Source: Rufibacter sp. LB8
GTDB taxonomy: Bacteria; Bacteroidota; Bacteroidia; Cytophagales; Hymenobacteraceae
Length of the DNA stretch: 64,000 bases
Assembly: GCF_014876185.1 (NCBI RefSeq)
Contig: NZ_JADALJ010000001.1
Coordinates: 1,841,501-1,905,500 of the forward strand
Direction of reading: 5' to 3'
Positions 37,465 through 46,440 of the stretch are shown in pieces. The notes beneath the pieces are model-generated. The model saw only the letters and a list, made by a program, of their open reading frames with translations, ran no database searches and had not been told where the DNA came from. Positions within the stretch are counted from its first letter, which is position 1; each line of letters opens with the position of its first letter. The translations under genes and the position numbers were made by a program.

Positions 37465-38583
37465 TTAAAACGGAAGCTTGAGTTGCGGTTTGGCATCTGT
37501 CACTTGCTGCTGCACAATTTCGGTCTGCACCCTAATGGATTCTAGGTGAATCAATTCATAGAGTTGCGCCGCGAAGTCTGGGTTTACGTTCATCTGCTTC
37601 GCCCATTGTTTGCGGGTTTCAAAGATGCTTTTCCAGCGCTCGGGCTGCAGCACGGCTATGTTGTTCTGGCGTTTGTCTTCCCCAATCTGTTCCACTATGC
37701 GCATGCGACGGGCCAGGGCTTCCACAATCTCGCGGTCGGCGCGGTCTATCTTCTGGCGAAGGTCTTCGGTTCTGGTAATGAACGCCAGGTCTGGCACGCT
37801 ACGCACTTGTAGTTTGTCCAGGATTTCGCCCAGGCGGGCCGGGGTGATTTGTTGGTCTGCATCTGAGAGCGCCTCTGCGGGGTTGGGGTGCGTCTCAATC
37901 ATGAGGCCTTCAAAGTCCAGGTCCAGGGCTTTCTGCGCGATGGGGAAAATCAAATCGGGCTTCCCGCCAATGTGGCTGGGGTCCACTATTATGGGCAAAA
38001 ACGGATATTGGCCCTTAAGCTGAATGGGAATCTGCCACAGCGGCACGTTACGGTACTCGCTCACTTCATAACTGGAGAAACCCCGGTGAATGGCCGCCAC
38101 ATCTGGCAAACCCGCCGCCCACAGCCGTTCAATGGCCCCGGCCCACAAAGCCAAATCTGGATTCACGGGGTTCTTGACCATGACCGGAATGTTGGTGCCG
38201 CGCAGCGCATCTGCCAATTCCTGCACCGCAAAAGGGTTTACGGTAGTGCGCGCACCAATCCAAAGCACATCAATATTATGCTTGAGCGCGATGTCAATGT
38301 GGTGCGGGCGGGCGACTTCGGTGGCCACGGGCATGCCCAGTTCCTGCCGCACTTCCTGCAGCCATTTCATGCCTTCGGTGCCAACGCCTTCAAAACTTCC
38401 GGGCTTGGAACGCGGTTTCCAGACGCCGGCCCTAAACAAATCCACGTTCAGCGCCTTTAGTTGCCGGGCGGTGTCCAGGACCTGGTCCCGTGATTCGGCG
38501 CTGCAGGGCCCGGCAATCACCAGCGGCCGGCGGCGTAGTTTGCCCAGTTGGTAAAAGTAGTTGTCTTCTTTTCTTCGTTCCAT
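37465..38583 (-). CDS. Bifunctional DAHP synthase / chorismate mutase
   Basis: The 372-residue protein joins a DAHP synthase domain (about 1-262) to a type II chorismate mutase domain (about 275-365). The first shows VIAGPCSAESRDQVLDTARQLK, FRAGVWKPRSKPGSFEGVG, LWIGARTTVNPF, and PIIVDPSHIGGKPDLI with the metal-binding His. The second begins EDLRQKIDRADREIVEALARRMRIVEQIG. It links the first and a late step of aromatic amino acid synthesis, with the mutase probably giving feedback control. The operon partner aroB-aroA lies nearby on the same strand but is separated by the GH5 gene. Confidence 0.94.
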   Translation of the reverse strand: MERRKEDNYFYQLGKLRRRPLVIAGPCSAESRDQVLDTARQLKALNVDLFRAGVWKPRSKPGSFEGVGTEGMKWLQEVRQELGMPVATEVARPHHIDIALKHNIDVLWIGARTTVNPFAVQELADALRGTNIPVMVKNPVNPDLALWAGAIERLWAAGLPDVAAIHRGFSSYEVSEYRNVPLWQIPIQLKGQYPFLPIIVDPSHIGGKPDLIFPIAQKALDLDFEGLMIETHPNPAEALSDADQQITPARLGEILDKLQVRSVPDLAFITRTEDLRQKIDRADREIVEALARRMRIVEQIGEDKRQNNIAVLQPERWKSIFETRKQWAKQMNVNPDFAAQLYELIHLESIRVQTEIVQQQVTDAKPQLKLPF

Positions 38584-38607
38584 GCCTAAAAAAGTAAAGG
38601 GTACAAT

Positions 38608-38647
38608 CCGTTTTCGGGCTCATTTCCGTAAACGAAGCCAAAAACAA
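38608..38647. repeat. Palindromic element, copy 23 (partly decayed)
   Basis: CCGTTTTCGGGCTCATTTCC on the left, GAAGCCAAAAACAA on the right. It lies in a divergent gap, next to the proline dehydrogenase promoter. Confidence 0.75.
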
Positions 38648-38666
38648 CTAACAACCGTTTTTACGT

Positions 38667-38674
38667 TATCTTTG
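38667..38674 (+). promoter_or_regulatory. -7 promoter box of the proline dehydrogenase gene
   Basis: TATCTTTG matches TAnnTTTG and lies 31 nt before the ATG at 38706. No -33 TTTG at normal spacing. Confidence 0.45.
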
Positions 38675-38705
38675 TAGCGCTCTTAAAAATAGCAAATACT
38701 TGTAT

Positions 38706-39887
38706 ATGAATCCTGCCCCAACCGTTTCTTTTGAAGACACCGCCATTGCGTTCGCAGACAAATCTGACGCTGAGCTGTATAAGACGTATCTTTTGTTTGC
38801 GGCCATGAACAACAACTCCCTGGTGAAGATGGGCGGCGGCATGATGAAAAAAGCCCTGAGCTGGAATTTGCCGGTCAAGTTCCTGATCAAGAAAAGCATC
38901 TTTGAGCAGTTCTGCGGCGGCGAAACCATACAGGAGTGCACGCCCACCATCCACAAACTGGCGGCCTCGGGCATTGGCACCATCTTAGACTACTCCGTAG
39001 AGGGCGAAAGCAACGAAGCCAGTTTTGACCACACCATGCATGAGATCATAGCCACCATTGACATGGCCGCCAACTCGGGCCACATCCCGTTCTCGGTGTT
39101 CAAAGTGACCGGCCTGGCAGACTCAGACGTGTTGGCCAAGGCGCAGCTGGACCAGGAAATGGACGCCCAAGACAAAGCCGCCTACAGCCGGGCGCGGGCG
39201 CGGGTGAAAGCCATCTGCCAGCGGGCGTATGACAAAGGCGTGCGCGTGTTCATTGACGCCGAAGAAAGCTGGCTGCAGGAAACCATTGACCAACTCTGCT
39301 ATGACATGATGGAACTCTACAACCAGGAGCGCCCCATTGTCTACAACACCTACCAACTCTACCGCCATGACCGCCTGGACGTAATCAAGCGCGATTTTGA
39401 ACGGGCCCAGAAACACGGGTATTTTTTAGGCGGAAAACTGGTGCGCGGCGCTTACATGGAAAAAGAGGCGCGCGTGGCCCAGCAGAAAGGCTACCCCAAC
39501 CCCATCAACCCCAGCAAACAGGCCACCGATGACCTGTACAACCAAGCCCTGAAATTCTGCGTGGCCCACGTGGACCGCATTGCCATCTGCGCCGGCACAC
39601 ACAATGAACAGAGCTGTTATTTACTCATGGACCTGATGGCACAGCGCGGCCTGGCCCCCAGTGATGAACGCATTTATTTCGCGCAGCTGCTGGGCATGAG
39701 TGACAACCTTTCTTACAACCTGGCGCACGCCGGGTACAAAGTGGCCAAATACGTGCCCTATGGCCCCGTAGAAGCCGTAATGCCATATTTACTGCGCCGC
39801 GCCGACGAGAACACCGCCATTGCCGGCCAGACCAGCCGCGAGTTTGGGTTGGTAAAAAAAGAACTGGACCGCCGCAAACACAAATAA
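38706..39887 (+). CDS. Proline dehydrogenase
   Basis: The 393-residue protein is a single-function PutA-type flavoprotein barrel, oxidising proline to pyrroline-5-carboxylate with electrons passed to quinone. Visible are LDYSVEGESNEASFD, FSVFKVTGLAD, VFIDAEESWLQETID, YNTYQLYRHDRLD, LVRGAYMEKE, CAGTHNEQS and YVPYGPVEAVMPYLLRRADENTA, the last holding the paired Arg residues that bind substrate. The ATG at 38706 follows a -7 box by 31 nt. The partner P5C dehydrogenase is not adjacent. Confidence 0.93.
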   Translation: MNPAPTVSFEDTAIAFADKSDAELYKTYLLFAAMNNNSLVKMGGGMMKKALSWNLPVKFLIKKSIFEQFCGGETIQECTPTIHKLAASGIGTILDYSVEGESNEASFDHTMHEIIATIDMAANSGHIPFSVFKVTGLADSDVLAKAQLDQEMDAQDKAAYSRARARVKAICQRAYDKGVRVFIDAEESWLQETIDQLCYDMMELYNQERPIVYNTYQLYRHDRLDVIKRDFERAQKHGYFLGGKLVRGAYMEKEARVAQQKGYPNPINPSKQATDDLYNQALKFCVAHVDRIAICAGTHNEQSCYLLMDLMAQRGLAPSDERIYFAQLLGMSDNLSYNLAHAGYKVAKYVPYGPVEAVMPYLLRRADENTAIAGQTSREFGLVKKELDRRKHK

Positions 39888-39908
39888 ACACTACATTTGT
39901 CCCTCGTT

Positions 39909-39953
39909 TTCCGTTTTCGGCTTCATTTTCAGAAATGAGCCCTAAAACGGAAA
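39909..39953. repeat. Palindromic element, copy 24
   Basis: TTTCCG/CGGAAA-ended copy with CGGCTTC against GAGCCCTAA. It lies 21 nt after the proline dehydrogenase stop codon. Confidence 0.9.
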
Positions 39954-39970
39954 TCGTTTGGGCAGGGCAC

Positions 39971-40013
39971 AAAAAAAACGTCTCCCGCGCAAACCGCAGG
40001 AGACGTTTTTTTT
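39971..40013. terminator. Bidirectional terminator
   Basis: AAAAAAAACGTCTCC pairs with GGAGACGTTTTTTTT around a 13-nt loop, in the convergent gap with the Thr-rich lipoprotein gene. Confidence 0.9.
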
Positions 40014-40050
40014 CTTTTACCTAGTTGCGTGTGCTGCCACACGCGGCTAA

Positions 40051-40281
40051 TTACTGAGCAGTTGTGCCAGTAGTGGTAGTAGTGGTAGTGGTAGTAGTGT
40101 CACCAGAAGTAGTAGTAGTGGTGGCAGTAGAATCACCAGTTACAGTAGCATCAGCTTCAGTAGCGTCAGTTGCTTCAGTTGTAGTTTCAGTAGTGGTTTC
40201 AGTAGTTTCAGCAGTTTTAGTTTCGCAAGAAGCGAATACGAACATACCAGCAACTAGGGCAAGAGAAAATACCTTTTTCAT
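40051..40281 (-). CDS. Threonine-rich small lipoprotein
   Basis: The 76-residue protein has a signal ending in the lipobox FASC (MKKVFSLALVAGMFVFASC). The remaining 57 residues are almost entirely Thr with Glu, Ala, Asp and Ser (runs of TTTTTTTT near the C-terminus). The DNA is correspondingly repetitive. I chose the ATG at 40281; upstream in-frame codons lack a signal. Such small lipoproteins are common in Bacteroidota and are uncharacterised. A surface-exposed, disordered tether is the best guess. Confidence 0.75.
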   Translation of the reverse strand: MKKVFSLALVAGMFVFASCETKTAETTETTTETTTEATDATEADATVTGDSTATTTTTSGDTTTTTTTTTTGTTAQ

Positions 40282-40420
40282 TTTAAGATTTTTTAAGGGT
40301 TTTAGCGTTAATTTCACCCTTAATACCACTACCCCCCGGGAGGTAACCCACCAAAACAGAAAAAAATTTTATTTTTTTAATTGGGTTACTAATCCCTTGA
40401 AACTGTATTAATTGACAAGC

Positions 40421-40999
40421 ATGATTAGGAAGGCGCAAGAGGCCGATGCCGACATTATAGAAGGGATTTTGCGGGACGACGAGGCAGCCTTGGGTAGGTT
40501 GTACAAGCTCCACTTCCCCACGGTGCTGTTCTTTGTGCAAAGCAACAGCGGCACCGAGGACGACGCCAAGGACATTTTTCAGGAGGCCGTGATTGTCTTC
40601 TATGAAAAACTCAAGGCGGGACAGCTGGAACTCAACTGCCAGATCAAGACGTACCTCTACTCCATCTGCCGCAGGCTCTGGCTCAAGCGTTTGTCGCGCA
40701 GCAGCCGGTTCAGCAGCGGCCTGGTAGAAGACACAGAGGCTGAACTGACGCCCGTGGAAGAGGAAACCGACCAGGCCGAGGAAAACGAACTCAAGTTCTC
40801 CGCCATGGGCTCTGCCCTGGAGAAACTGGGCGAGCCCTGCAAAACTTTGTTGGAGGACTTCTATATAAGGAGCATGGGCATGCCCGAGATCACCGAGAAG
40901 TTTGGCTACACCAATGCAGACTCGGCCAAAAACCAGAAGTACAAATGCCTCATGCGTCTGAAGAAACTATTTTTCTCAGATTACAACGGCTTGTCATAA
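40421..40999 (+). CDS. ECF-type RNA polymerase sigma factor
   Basis: The 192-residue protein shows sigma2 features (EAALGRLYKLHFPTVLFFVQS, DDAKDIFQEAVIVFYEKL) and a sigma4-like C-terminus (CKTLLEDFYIRSMGMPEITEKFGYTNADSAKNQKYKCLMRLKKL). ATG 40421 follows an in-frame TTG at 40412. Its partner is presumably the next gene, 33 nt downstream, whose N-terminus resembles an anti-sigma segment and whose C-terminus is a serine protease. Divergent to the Thr-rich lipoprotein. Confidence 0.9.
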   Translation: MIRKAQEADADIIEGILRDDEAALGRLYKLHFPTVLFFVQSNSGTEDDAKDIFQEAVIVFYEKLKAGQLELNCQIKTYLYSICRRLWLKRLSRSSRFSSGLVEDTEAELTPVEEETDQAEENELKFSAMGSALEKLGEPCKTLLEDFYIRSMGMPEITEKFGYTNADSAKNQKYKCLMRLKKLFFSDYNGLS

Positions 41000-41032
41000 A
41001 GCCATTACCCACACCCGGGAGGGTGAACCTAT

Positions 41033-42136
41033 ATGAGTGACAGGGAATTATTTGAATTACTAGAGCGCTACCACCAACGCCAGGTGACGTCTGCAGAGCG
41101 GCAAGCCCTGGAGGCCCGCATGGCCGAGGATCCTATGTTCGCGCAGCGGGTGCAGGAGTTTCAGATGCTCACGTCCACGCTGCACGGTTTTGGCAAGCAG
41201 AAAGCCCTGCGGGCGAAACTCAACGCCTTCCACCAGGAATGGAAAGCCTCTGCCCCGGCAGTGGCCCCCGCGCCAGTAAGGCGCCGCACCCCCGTGCAGG
41301 TGTTCATGAAGCGGTACGCCGCCACCATGGGCGTGGCCGCCACGGTAGCCATTGTCACGGTATTCAGCAGCTTGCTAGGCATGGAGATGTGGCGTTCGGC
41401 TACCAAACAGCAGACAGCCCGTTACGTGGAACTCAGACGCGAAGTAGACGCCCTAAAGCGCAAGCAGAACGCCTTGTTACAGACACCCAACACCTCGCCT
41501 AAAAATCAGGTGAATCCGGGTCAGTTCAGCGGCACCGGCTTTGTACTCACCGCAGACGGTTATTTTGTGACCAGCTACCACGTGATTGAAGGCGCAGATT
41601 CTTTGATGATTGAAAACAAGAACGGCACCAAGTACAAGGTAGAGGAAATCTACTCAGACCAAATCAGAGACCTGGCCTTGCTGCGCGTGACAGACACCTC
41701 GTTCTCCGGTTTCGGTAAACTGCCTTATTCCTTTAAAGCCAAAGAGACAGACTTAGGCGAACGCGTGTTTACCTTGGGTTACCCCAGAGAAGACGTGGTG
41801 TTTGGCGAAGGTACCTTGAGCTCCAAGTCTGGGGTGTACGGTGACACCGCCTCTTACCAGATTTCCATTCCGTTGAACCCGGGCAACAGCGGCGGCCCGC
41901 TGCTAGATGACAAAGGCAACATGATTGGCGTGATCAGCGGCAAACTGCTGGGCGTAGACGGGGCGGCCTTCGCGGTGAAGACGGCCTATCTGCTGAACCT
42001 GCTGGACCAATTGCCTGACCACCGCCTGCCGCAGCCTATTGAATTGCCCAAGGTGAATACCTTAACCGGCACCACCCGCCCCCAGCAATTAAAGAAACTC
42101 CAGGACTTTGTTTACATGGTGAAAGTGTATAATTGA
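41033..42136 (+). CDS. Membrane protein: anti-sigma-like N-terminus and S1C serine protease
   Basis: The 367-residue protein has a charged helical cytoplasmic N-terminus (1-90; DRELFELLERYHQRQVTSAERQ resembles Bacteroidota anti-sigma N-termini), one membrane helix (about 94-116), a short coiled coil (about 125-150) and a trypsin-like/HtrA-type protease domain (163-345). The triad is visible as His183 (SYHVIEG), Asp213 (IRDLALLRV) and Ser286 (NPGNSGGPL). No PDZ domain is present. Directly after an ECF sigma gene, it likely ties the protease to envelope-stress signalling. The anti-sigma role is inferred from position and length. Confidence 0.8.
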   Translation: MSDRELFELLERYHQRQVTSAERQALEARMAEDPMFAQRVQEFQMLTSTLHGFGKQKALRAKLNAFHQEWKASAPAVAPAPVRRRTPVQVFMKRYAATMGVAATVAIVTVFSSLLGMEMWRSATKQQTARYVELRREVDALKRKQNALLQTPNTSPKNQVNPGQFSGTGFVLTADGYFVTSYHVIEGADSLMIENKNGTKYKVEEIYSDQIRDLALLRVTDTSFSGFGKLPYSFKAKETDLGERVFTLGYPREDVVFGEGTLSSKSGVYGDTASYQISIPLNPGNSGGPLLDDKGNMIGVISGKLLGVDGAAFAVKTAYLLNLLDQLPDHRLPQPIELPKVNTLTGTTRPQQLKKLQDFVYMVKVYN

Positions 42137-42160
42137 TAGGCCCTTTTTCCAACTTAATCA

Positions 42161-42194
42161 AGAAAAGCCCACGATCTGCATCGTGGGCTTTTCT
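42161..42194 (+). terminator. Terminator after the protease gene
   Basis: AGAAAAGCCCACGAT pairs with ATCGTGGGCTTTTCT around CTGC, followed by a T-run. It lies 24 nt after the protease stop codon. Confidence 0.9.
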
Positions 42195-42332
42195 TTTAGA
42201 TTCACTTTGGAGGGCGCTGTAACTAATACAGATTGTTTGCGTTTATCTAATCTCAAAACTGGCAGAGCATCGTCAGGTTCTGTATTTGCATTTACTATTA
42301 TGTTACACTTACTCAACATTAAACAACGAACT

Positions 42333-42875
42333 ATGGAAAATCAAACTGGTAACACCGGCAATTCACGCATGATGACAGGTATGTTCAGAGACAGAGAAAG
42401 TGCAGAACGCGCTTACAACGCTCTCCACAGCCGTGGCTACAGCAAAGATGATGTGAACGTGATCATGAGCGATGATGCTCGTAAGCGCCACTTCGCAGAC
42501 AACGTAGACAATGACACCGAACTAGGAAGCAAAGCCCTTGAAGGTGCTGGCGCTGGTTCTGCCATTGGTGGTACGTTAGGTGCTATTGTAGGAGCCATTG
42601 CTGCTATTGGTACTTCTGTTGCCTTGCCAGGTTTAGGCTTGATCATTGCCGGTCCGTTGGCTGCTGGTTTAGCTGGTGCCGGTGCAGGTGGCTTGACAGG
42701 TGGTTTGCTTGGAGCCCTGGTAGGTTCCGGTATTCCTGAAGAGCGTGCCCAGGTATATGAGTCTGGAATCAAAGAAGGTAACATTGTAATGGGCGTGACC
42801 CCACGTTCTGAAGATGATGCTACCTATTTTGAAAACGAGTGGCGCACCAACCGTGGTGAGCATATCTACAGATAG
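42333..42875 (+). CDS. General-stress-like protein with glycine-zipper membrane segment
   Basis: The 180-residue protein begins with a GSP17M/YflT-like segment (MMTGMFRDRESAERAYNALHSRGYSKDDVNVIMSDDAR), then a glycine-rich hydrophobic core (GAGAGSAIGGTLGAIVGAIAAIG, then GLGLIIAGPLAAGLAGAGAGG) able to form two packed helices, and a soluble C-terminus. Similar proteins are induced by stress in other bacteria, and their biochemical role is unknown. The ATG at 42333 is used; the frame extends upstream only through terminator-like sequence. Confidence 0.8.
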   Translation: MENQTGNTGNSRMMTGMFRDRESAERAYNALHSRGYSKDDVNVIMSDDARKRHFADNVDNDTELGSKALEGAGAGSAIGGTLGAIVGAIAAIGTSVALPGLGLIIAGPLAAGLAGAGAGGLTGGLLGALVGSGIPEERAQVYESGIKEGNIVMGVTPRSEDDATYFENEWRTNRGEHIYR

Positions 42876-42895
42876 TAGAAACTCCCAATAAATAG

Positions 42896-42930
42896 AAAAG
42901 CCCGGTCTCTACATTAGAGGCCGGGCTTTT
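42896..42930 (+). terminator. Terminator of the stress-protein gene
   Basis: AAAAGCCCGGTCTCT pairs with AGAGGCCGGGCTTTT (with one bulge) and is followed by T residues. Confidence 0.85.
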
Positions 42931-42971
42931 TTGCGTTCTGCTTTCTGTAAATTTTTAGAGTCAGTATTTAG

Positions 42972-43019
42972 ATTTCCGTTTTCGGGCTCATTTCCAGAAA
43001 TGAGCCCGAAAACGGAAAA
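42972..43019. repeat. Palindromic element, copy 25
   Basis: Canonical copy extended to ATTTCCG and CGGAAAAT. It ends 10 nt from the stop codon of the minus-strand TonB gene. Confidence 0.95.
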
Positions 43020-43029
43020 TCAATCTGGC

Positions 43030-43875
43030 TTAATTCAACTCCAGCCTAATGGGCAAGGTCATCTTCACGGGCACGGCGCGGCCGTTCTGGATGCCGGGCT
43101 TCCAGCGGGGCATTTTACTCACCACGCGTATAGCCTCCTCTTCAGTACCGAAGCCCAGGCCTTTCAACACTTCTATCTGGGCTATATCGCCGGAAGGCAT
43201 TACCACAAAACTCAGTACCACCGTTCCTTCAATGCCTTGGCTTAAGGCCGCTCTGGGGTATTTAATGTTTTTGCTGATGTAACTCATCAATTTCTGTAAG
43301 CCACCCTCATATTCTGGCATCTGTTCTACTACAGTGAAAATTGAAGGCGCAGGTTCTGCGGTTCCCTCCCCACCTCCAGTGCCTGAGCCGGTGCCATCAT
43401 TGGGCATGGGATTTCCGCCCTGGCCCGGCTCTTCTCCAGTAAAAGTGGTGTGCCCAGAGTGGGCGGTCTGCAGTTGTTCCTGGGTGGGGATCTCATCTGT
43501 GACTACTTTTGATTCCTCCACCACTTTGGGCACTGTATTTTTTATGGTACTCACTTTAGGCTCGGGCGCGGCCTCCGGCTGGGTAGTGGCTGGTTTCACT
43601 TCCTTTAGTTTTTCCATGACCACCGTCACCATGAGCGTGGTGTCTTTTGAAGCCACGGTAGAGATTTTAGCATCGCCTTTGAAAATCTTGCCAATGGCGG
43701 TGGGCACACTGAACAGCAGCACAAAGAACCCCACTGCCAACAAGATGGCTTGCCCCAAGTGTTTTTTGTACAGCAGTCTGAGTTGGTAGGCGCCGTAGGC
43801 TTTGTTGCGGTGCTCAAACACAATGTCATTTAAGGTAGGCTGAAGAGCAATGGCGGTAGCGGTAGTTGGTTTCAT
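43030..43875 (-). CDS. Energy transducer TonB
   Basis: The 281-residue protein starts with a cytosolic segment LNDIVFEHRNKAYGAYQLRLLY typical of Bacteroidota TonB, then one membrane helix (AILLAVGFFVLLFSVP). A Pro/Glu/Thr-rich periplasmic linker follows and a C-terminal TonB domain (about 195-281; YPRAALSQGIEGTVVLSFVVMPSGDIAQIEVLKGLG, MPRWKPGIQNGRAVPVKMTLPIRL). It transduces proton-motive force to receptors such as the one at 11.3 kb. I chose the ATG at 43875. Confidence 0.92.
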   Translation of the reverse strand: MKPTTATAIALQPTLNDIVFEHRNKAYGAYQLRLLYKKHLGQAILLAVGFFVLLFSVPTAIGKIFKGDAKISTVASKDTTLMVTVVMEKLKEVKPATTQPEAAPEPKVSTIKNTVPKVVEESKVVTDEIPTQEQLQTAHSGHTTFTGEEPGQGGNPMPNDGTGSGTGGGEGTAEPAPSIFTVVEQMPEYEGGLQKLMSYISKNIKYPRAALSQGIEGTVVLSFVVMPSGDIAQIEVLKGLGFGTEEEAIRVVSKMPRWKPGIQNGRAVPVKMTLPIRLELN

Positions 43876-43941
43876 GGCAGTGTTGGTTAGAGGTAGAGAA
43901 GGTTGCTTTCCCCTATGATGCGCGCGCCACATTTTTTCCAT

Positions 43942-44214
43942 AAACCTTTGTAATAATTTTAGGCGCCGGGCTACTTATGAAAAGTCAGGGCTTCTGGTAA
44001 AAATCAGAACAAAAGACACTTACCGGCTGTTATACCTTTGTTTGGCAAGAAAAATTATCTAGCGCCGGGCTGCGTGCCGCATTATCTGGCTTTTATAAAT
44101 AAATTGGCACGCGGTACACCTTAGATTGGCTTGTTTTCGTTAGAAGCAATAAGCCCCGCAGAAATCAGGCATTACTTTTGCATCTTTACCCATTGACTTT
44201 ATCTTCACTCCCAT
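43942..44214. other. Intergenic region with prc-like gene promoter
   Basis: TACTTTTG at 44173-44180 matches the -7 consensus and lies 34 nt before the ATG at 44215. No other feature was recognised. Confidence 0.45.
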
Positions 44215-46317
44215 ATGTTCTCATTCAAAACTAAACTAGTGGCTTACGGTACCGCGGCATCTGTGGTATTTGGCGTTGCGTCTTACAAGCTCCTGGAGAA
44301 GGACGGCGTGCCCCGTGACCAGAAAAACGAAGTGCTCACCAAGGTGCTCATGCAGGGCCTGAGCTCGGCGCACTACTCCCCGGAGAAGTTGGATGATGAC
44401 TTTTCAAAGAAAGCCTTCGCGCTGTACCTGGAGCGCCTGGATTCCAATAAAAAATTCCTGCTGCAGTCTGACGTGGACCAACTAAAGGCCTACCAAACCC
44501 AGCTGGACGATGAGTTCAAGAACGGTTCTTTCAAGTTCTTTGACTTGTCTATGACCTTGTTCCAGAAACGCCTGAAAGAGGCCGAAAGCTATTACAAAGA
44601 AGTGCTGGCCAAGCCGTTTGAGTTTGACAAAGACGAAACCATTGAGGTGAAGTCTGAGAAACTCAAATTCGCCACGTCGCAGGCCGCCTTGAAAGAGGAA
44701 TGGCGCAAATACCTCAAGTACCAGACTTTGATAAGGGTGGCAGACGCCCTGGACACCCAGCAGAAAGCTGACACCGCCGGCAATAAAGAGCCGAAGAAAA
44801 CCCAGTCGGTGATGGAAGCCGATGCCCGCAAGAAAATTCAGGAAAGCTATGATGAGCTGTTCAAGCGCATGGGCCAGCTGGAGAAAGAAGACTGGCGCTC
44901 CACGTACCTGAACTCCTTCGCCAATATCTATGACCCGCACACAGAATACTTCGCGCCCAAAGAGAAAGAAGATTTTGATTTTGAGTTCTCTGGCCGCTTA
45001 GAAGGAATTGGCGCTGTGCTAACTGAGAAAGACGGTGTAATTAAAGTTTCTGAAATCACCCCGGGAAGCCCTTCGTACATGCAAGGTGAACTGAAAGCCG
45101 GCGACGCTATCTTGAAAGTGGCCCAAGGCGACCAGGAACCCGTGGACATTCAAGGCATGCGCCTGGACAAAGCCGTGACCTTGGTAAGAGGCAAAAAAGG
45201 CACCGAAGTACGCCTGCACGTGAAGAAAATTGACGGCACGCAAAAAGTTATCTCCATCATTAGAGACGTGGTGGTGCGCGAGGAAGGGTATGCCAAATCT
45301 TTGCTGATCAAAGGACCAAAACCTATTGGTTACATTCACCTGCCCGCTTTTTACGCCGACTTTAAAAACGCCGGTGGCCGCAACAGTGGCAAAGACGTAG
45401 CTGATGAAGTGGCCAAACTGAAACAGGAAAACGCTCAGGGCATCATTCTTGACCTTCGCAACAACGGTGGTGGTTCGCTGCAAGATGTGGTGGAAATGGT
45501 GGGCTTGTTCATTAAATCTGGTCCGGTGGTGCAGGTAAAATCAGCGAACGGCCCGGCGGCTGTGCTGGAAGACCGTGATCCGCAGGTGCAGTTTACCGGT
45601 CCTTTGGTGGTGTTGGTGAACGAGAACAGCGCCTCGGCGTCTGAAATTATGGCTGCGGCTATTCAAGACTACAAGCGCGGCGTGATTGTGGGCTCGTCTA
45701 CCTACGGAAAAGGAACCGTGCAACAGTTCTTTGACCTGGACCAGGTATTGCCTGCCACCTTTGACGCCGTGAAACCATTGGGCCATTTGAAATTGACGAC
45801 TCAGAAGTACTATAGAATCAGCGGCAAAACGGTGCAGCTGCGCGGCGTAACGCCAGACATTATTCTGCCAGACACTTACACGTACCTGAAATACGGCGAG
45901 AAAGAGCAGGATTACGCGTTGCCTTTTGATGAGATTCAGGCCGCCAAATTCTCTGCGGTGAACACCATGCCCATTGAGAAACTGAAAGCCTCTGCTTCTA
46001 CCAGAATCCAGAAAAGCCCAACGTTCTCCTTGATCAACCAAACCGCCCTTAACCTGAAGACCAGAACAGACAACACGCTTCGGTCTTTGAAGTTAAGCAC
46101 GTACCAGGAGGAGGAACGCAAAGCCCAGGCGCAGTCTAAGAAACTGGAAGACGCCCGCAAGATGGTGCCATTGCTGGATATGGCTACGCTGAAATCTGAC
46201 GTGAGCAAACTATCCGCCGACACCGCTGCCTCTGCCCGCTTCCAGGCCTTCACCCGTAATGCCAAGAAAGACCTGTACCTGCAAGAAGCCGTTGCCATCA
46301 TCAAAGACGGTTTATAA
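44215..46317 (+). CDS. Carboxy-terminal processing (tail-specific) protease, Prc/Tsp type
   Basis: The 700-residue S41 protease has an N-terminal export or anchor segment, an N-terminal domain with YLERLDSNKKFLLQSDVDQL, a PDZ domain (about 245-330; LEGIGAVLTEKDGVIKVSEITPGSPS) and the Ser/Lys dyad Ser474 (NSASASEI) with Lys499 (STYGKGTVQ). The C-terminal DUF3340-like region follows. Length and motifs match E. coli Prc, which degrades periplasmic proteins and processes murein hydrolase regulators. It stands alone with its own terminator. Confidence 0.93.
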   Translation: MFSFKTKLVAYGTAASVVFGVASYKLLEKDGVPRDQKNEVLTKVLMQGLSSAHYSPEKLDDDFSKKAFALYLERLDSNKKFLLQSDVDQLKAYQTQLDDEFKNGSFKFFDLSMTLFQKRLKEAESYYKEVLAKPFEFDKDETIEVKSEKLKFATSQAALKEEWRKYLKYQTLIRVADALDTQQKADTAGNKEPKKTQSVMEADARKKIQESYDELFKRMGQLEKEDWRSTYLNSFANIYDPHTEYFAPKEKEDFDFEFSGRLEGIGAVLTEKDGVIKVSEITPGSPSYMQGELKAGDAILKVAQGDQEPVDIQGMRLDKAVTLVRGKKGTEVRLHVKKIDGTQKVISIIRDVVVREEGYAKSLLIKGPKPIGYIHLPAFYADFKNAGGRNSGKDVADEVAKLKQENAQGIILDLRNNGGGSLQDVVEMVGLFIKSGPVVQVKSANGPAAVLEDRDPQVQFTGPLVVLVNENSASASEIMAAAIQDYKRGVIVGSSTYGKGTVQQFFDLDQVLPATFDAVKPLGHLKLTTQKYYRISGKTVQLRGVTPDIILPDTYTYLKYGEKEQDYALPFDEIQAAKFSAVNTMPIEKLKASASTRIQKSPTFSLINQTALNLKTRTDNTLRSLKLSTYQEEERKAQAQSKKLEDARKMVPLLDMATLKSDVSKLSADTAASARFQAFTRNAKKDLYLQEAVAIIKDGL

Positions 46318-46333
46318 ACCTTGCTGATTTGTA

Positions 46334-46376
46334 AAAAAGAGAAGGGCCGCTACCATGTAGTGGCCCTTCTCTTTTT
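46334..46376 (+). terminator. Terminator after the Prc-like protease gene
   Basis: AAAAAGAGAAGGGCC pairs with GGCCCTTCTCTTTTT. The hairpin starts about 17 nt after the stop codon. Confidence 0.9.
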
Positions 46377-46440
46377 AGGTGAATAGTAGTTGGCCTTTTC
46401 TTGGAATAAGAACCTGTTAGGTAGGAAAGATTGGCTGACA

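Noticed and set aside
40060..40135. Plus-strand valine-rich frame opposite the Thr-rich lipoprotein
   Set aside because: It is the complement of the Thr codons; there is no signal or start context.
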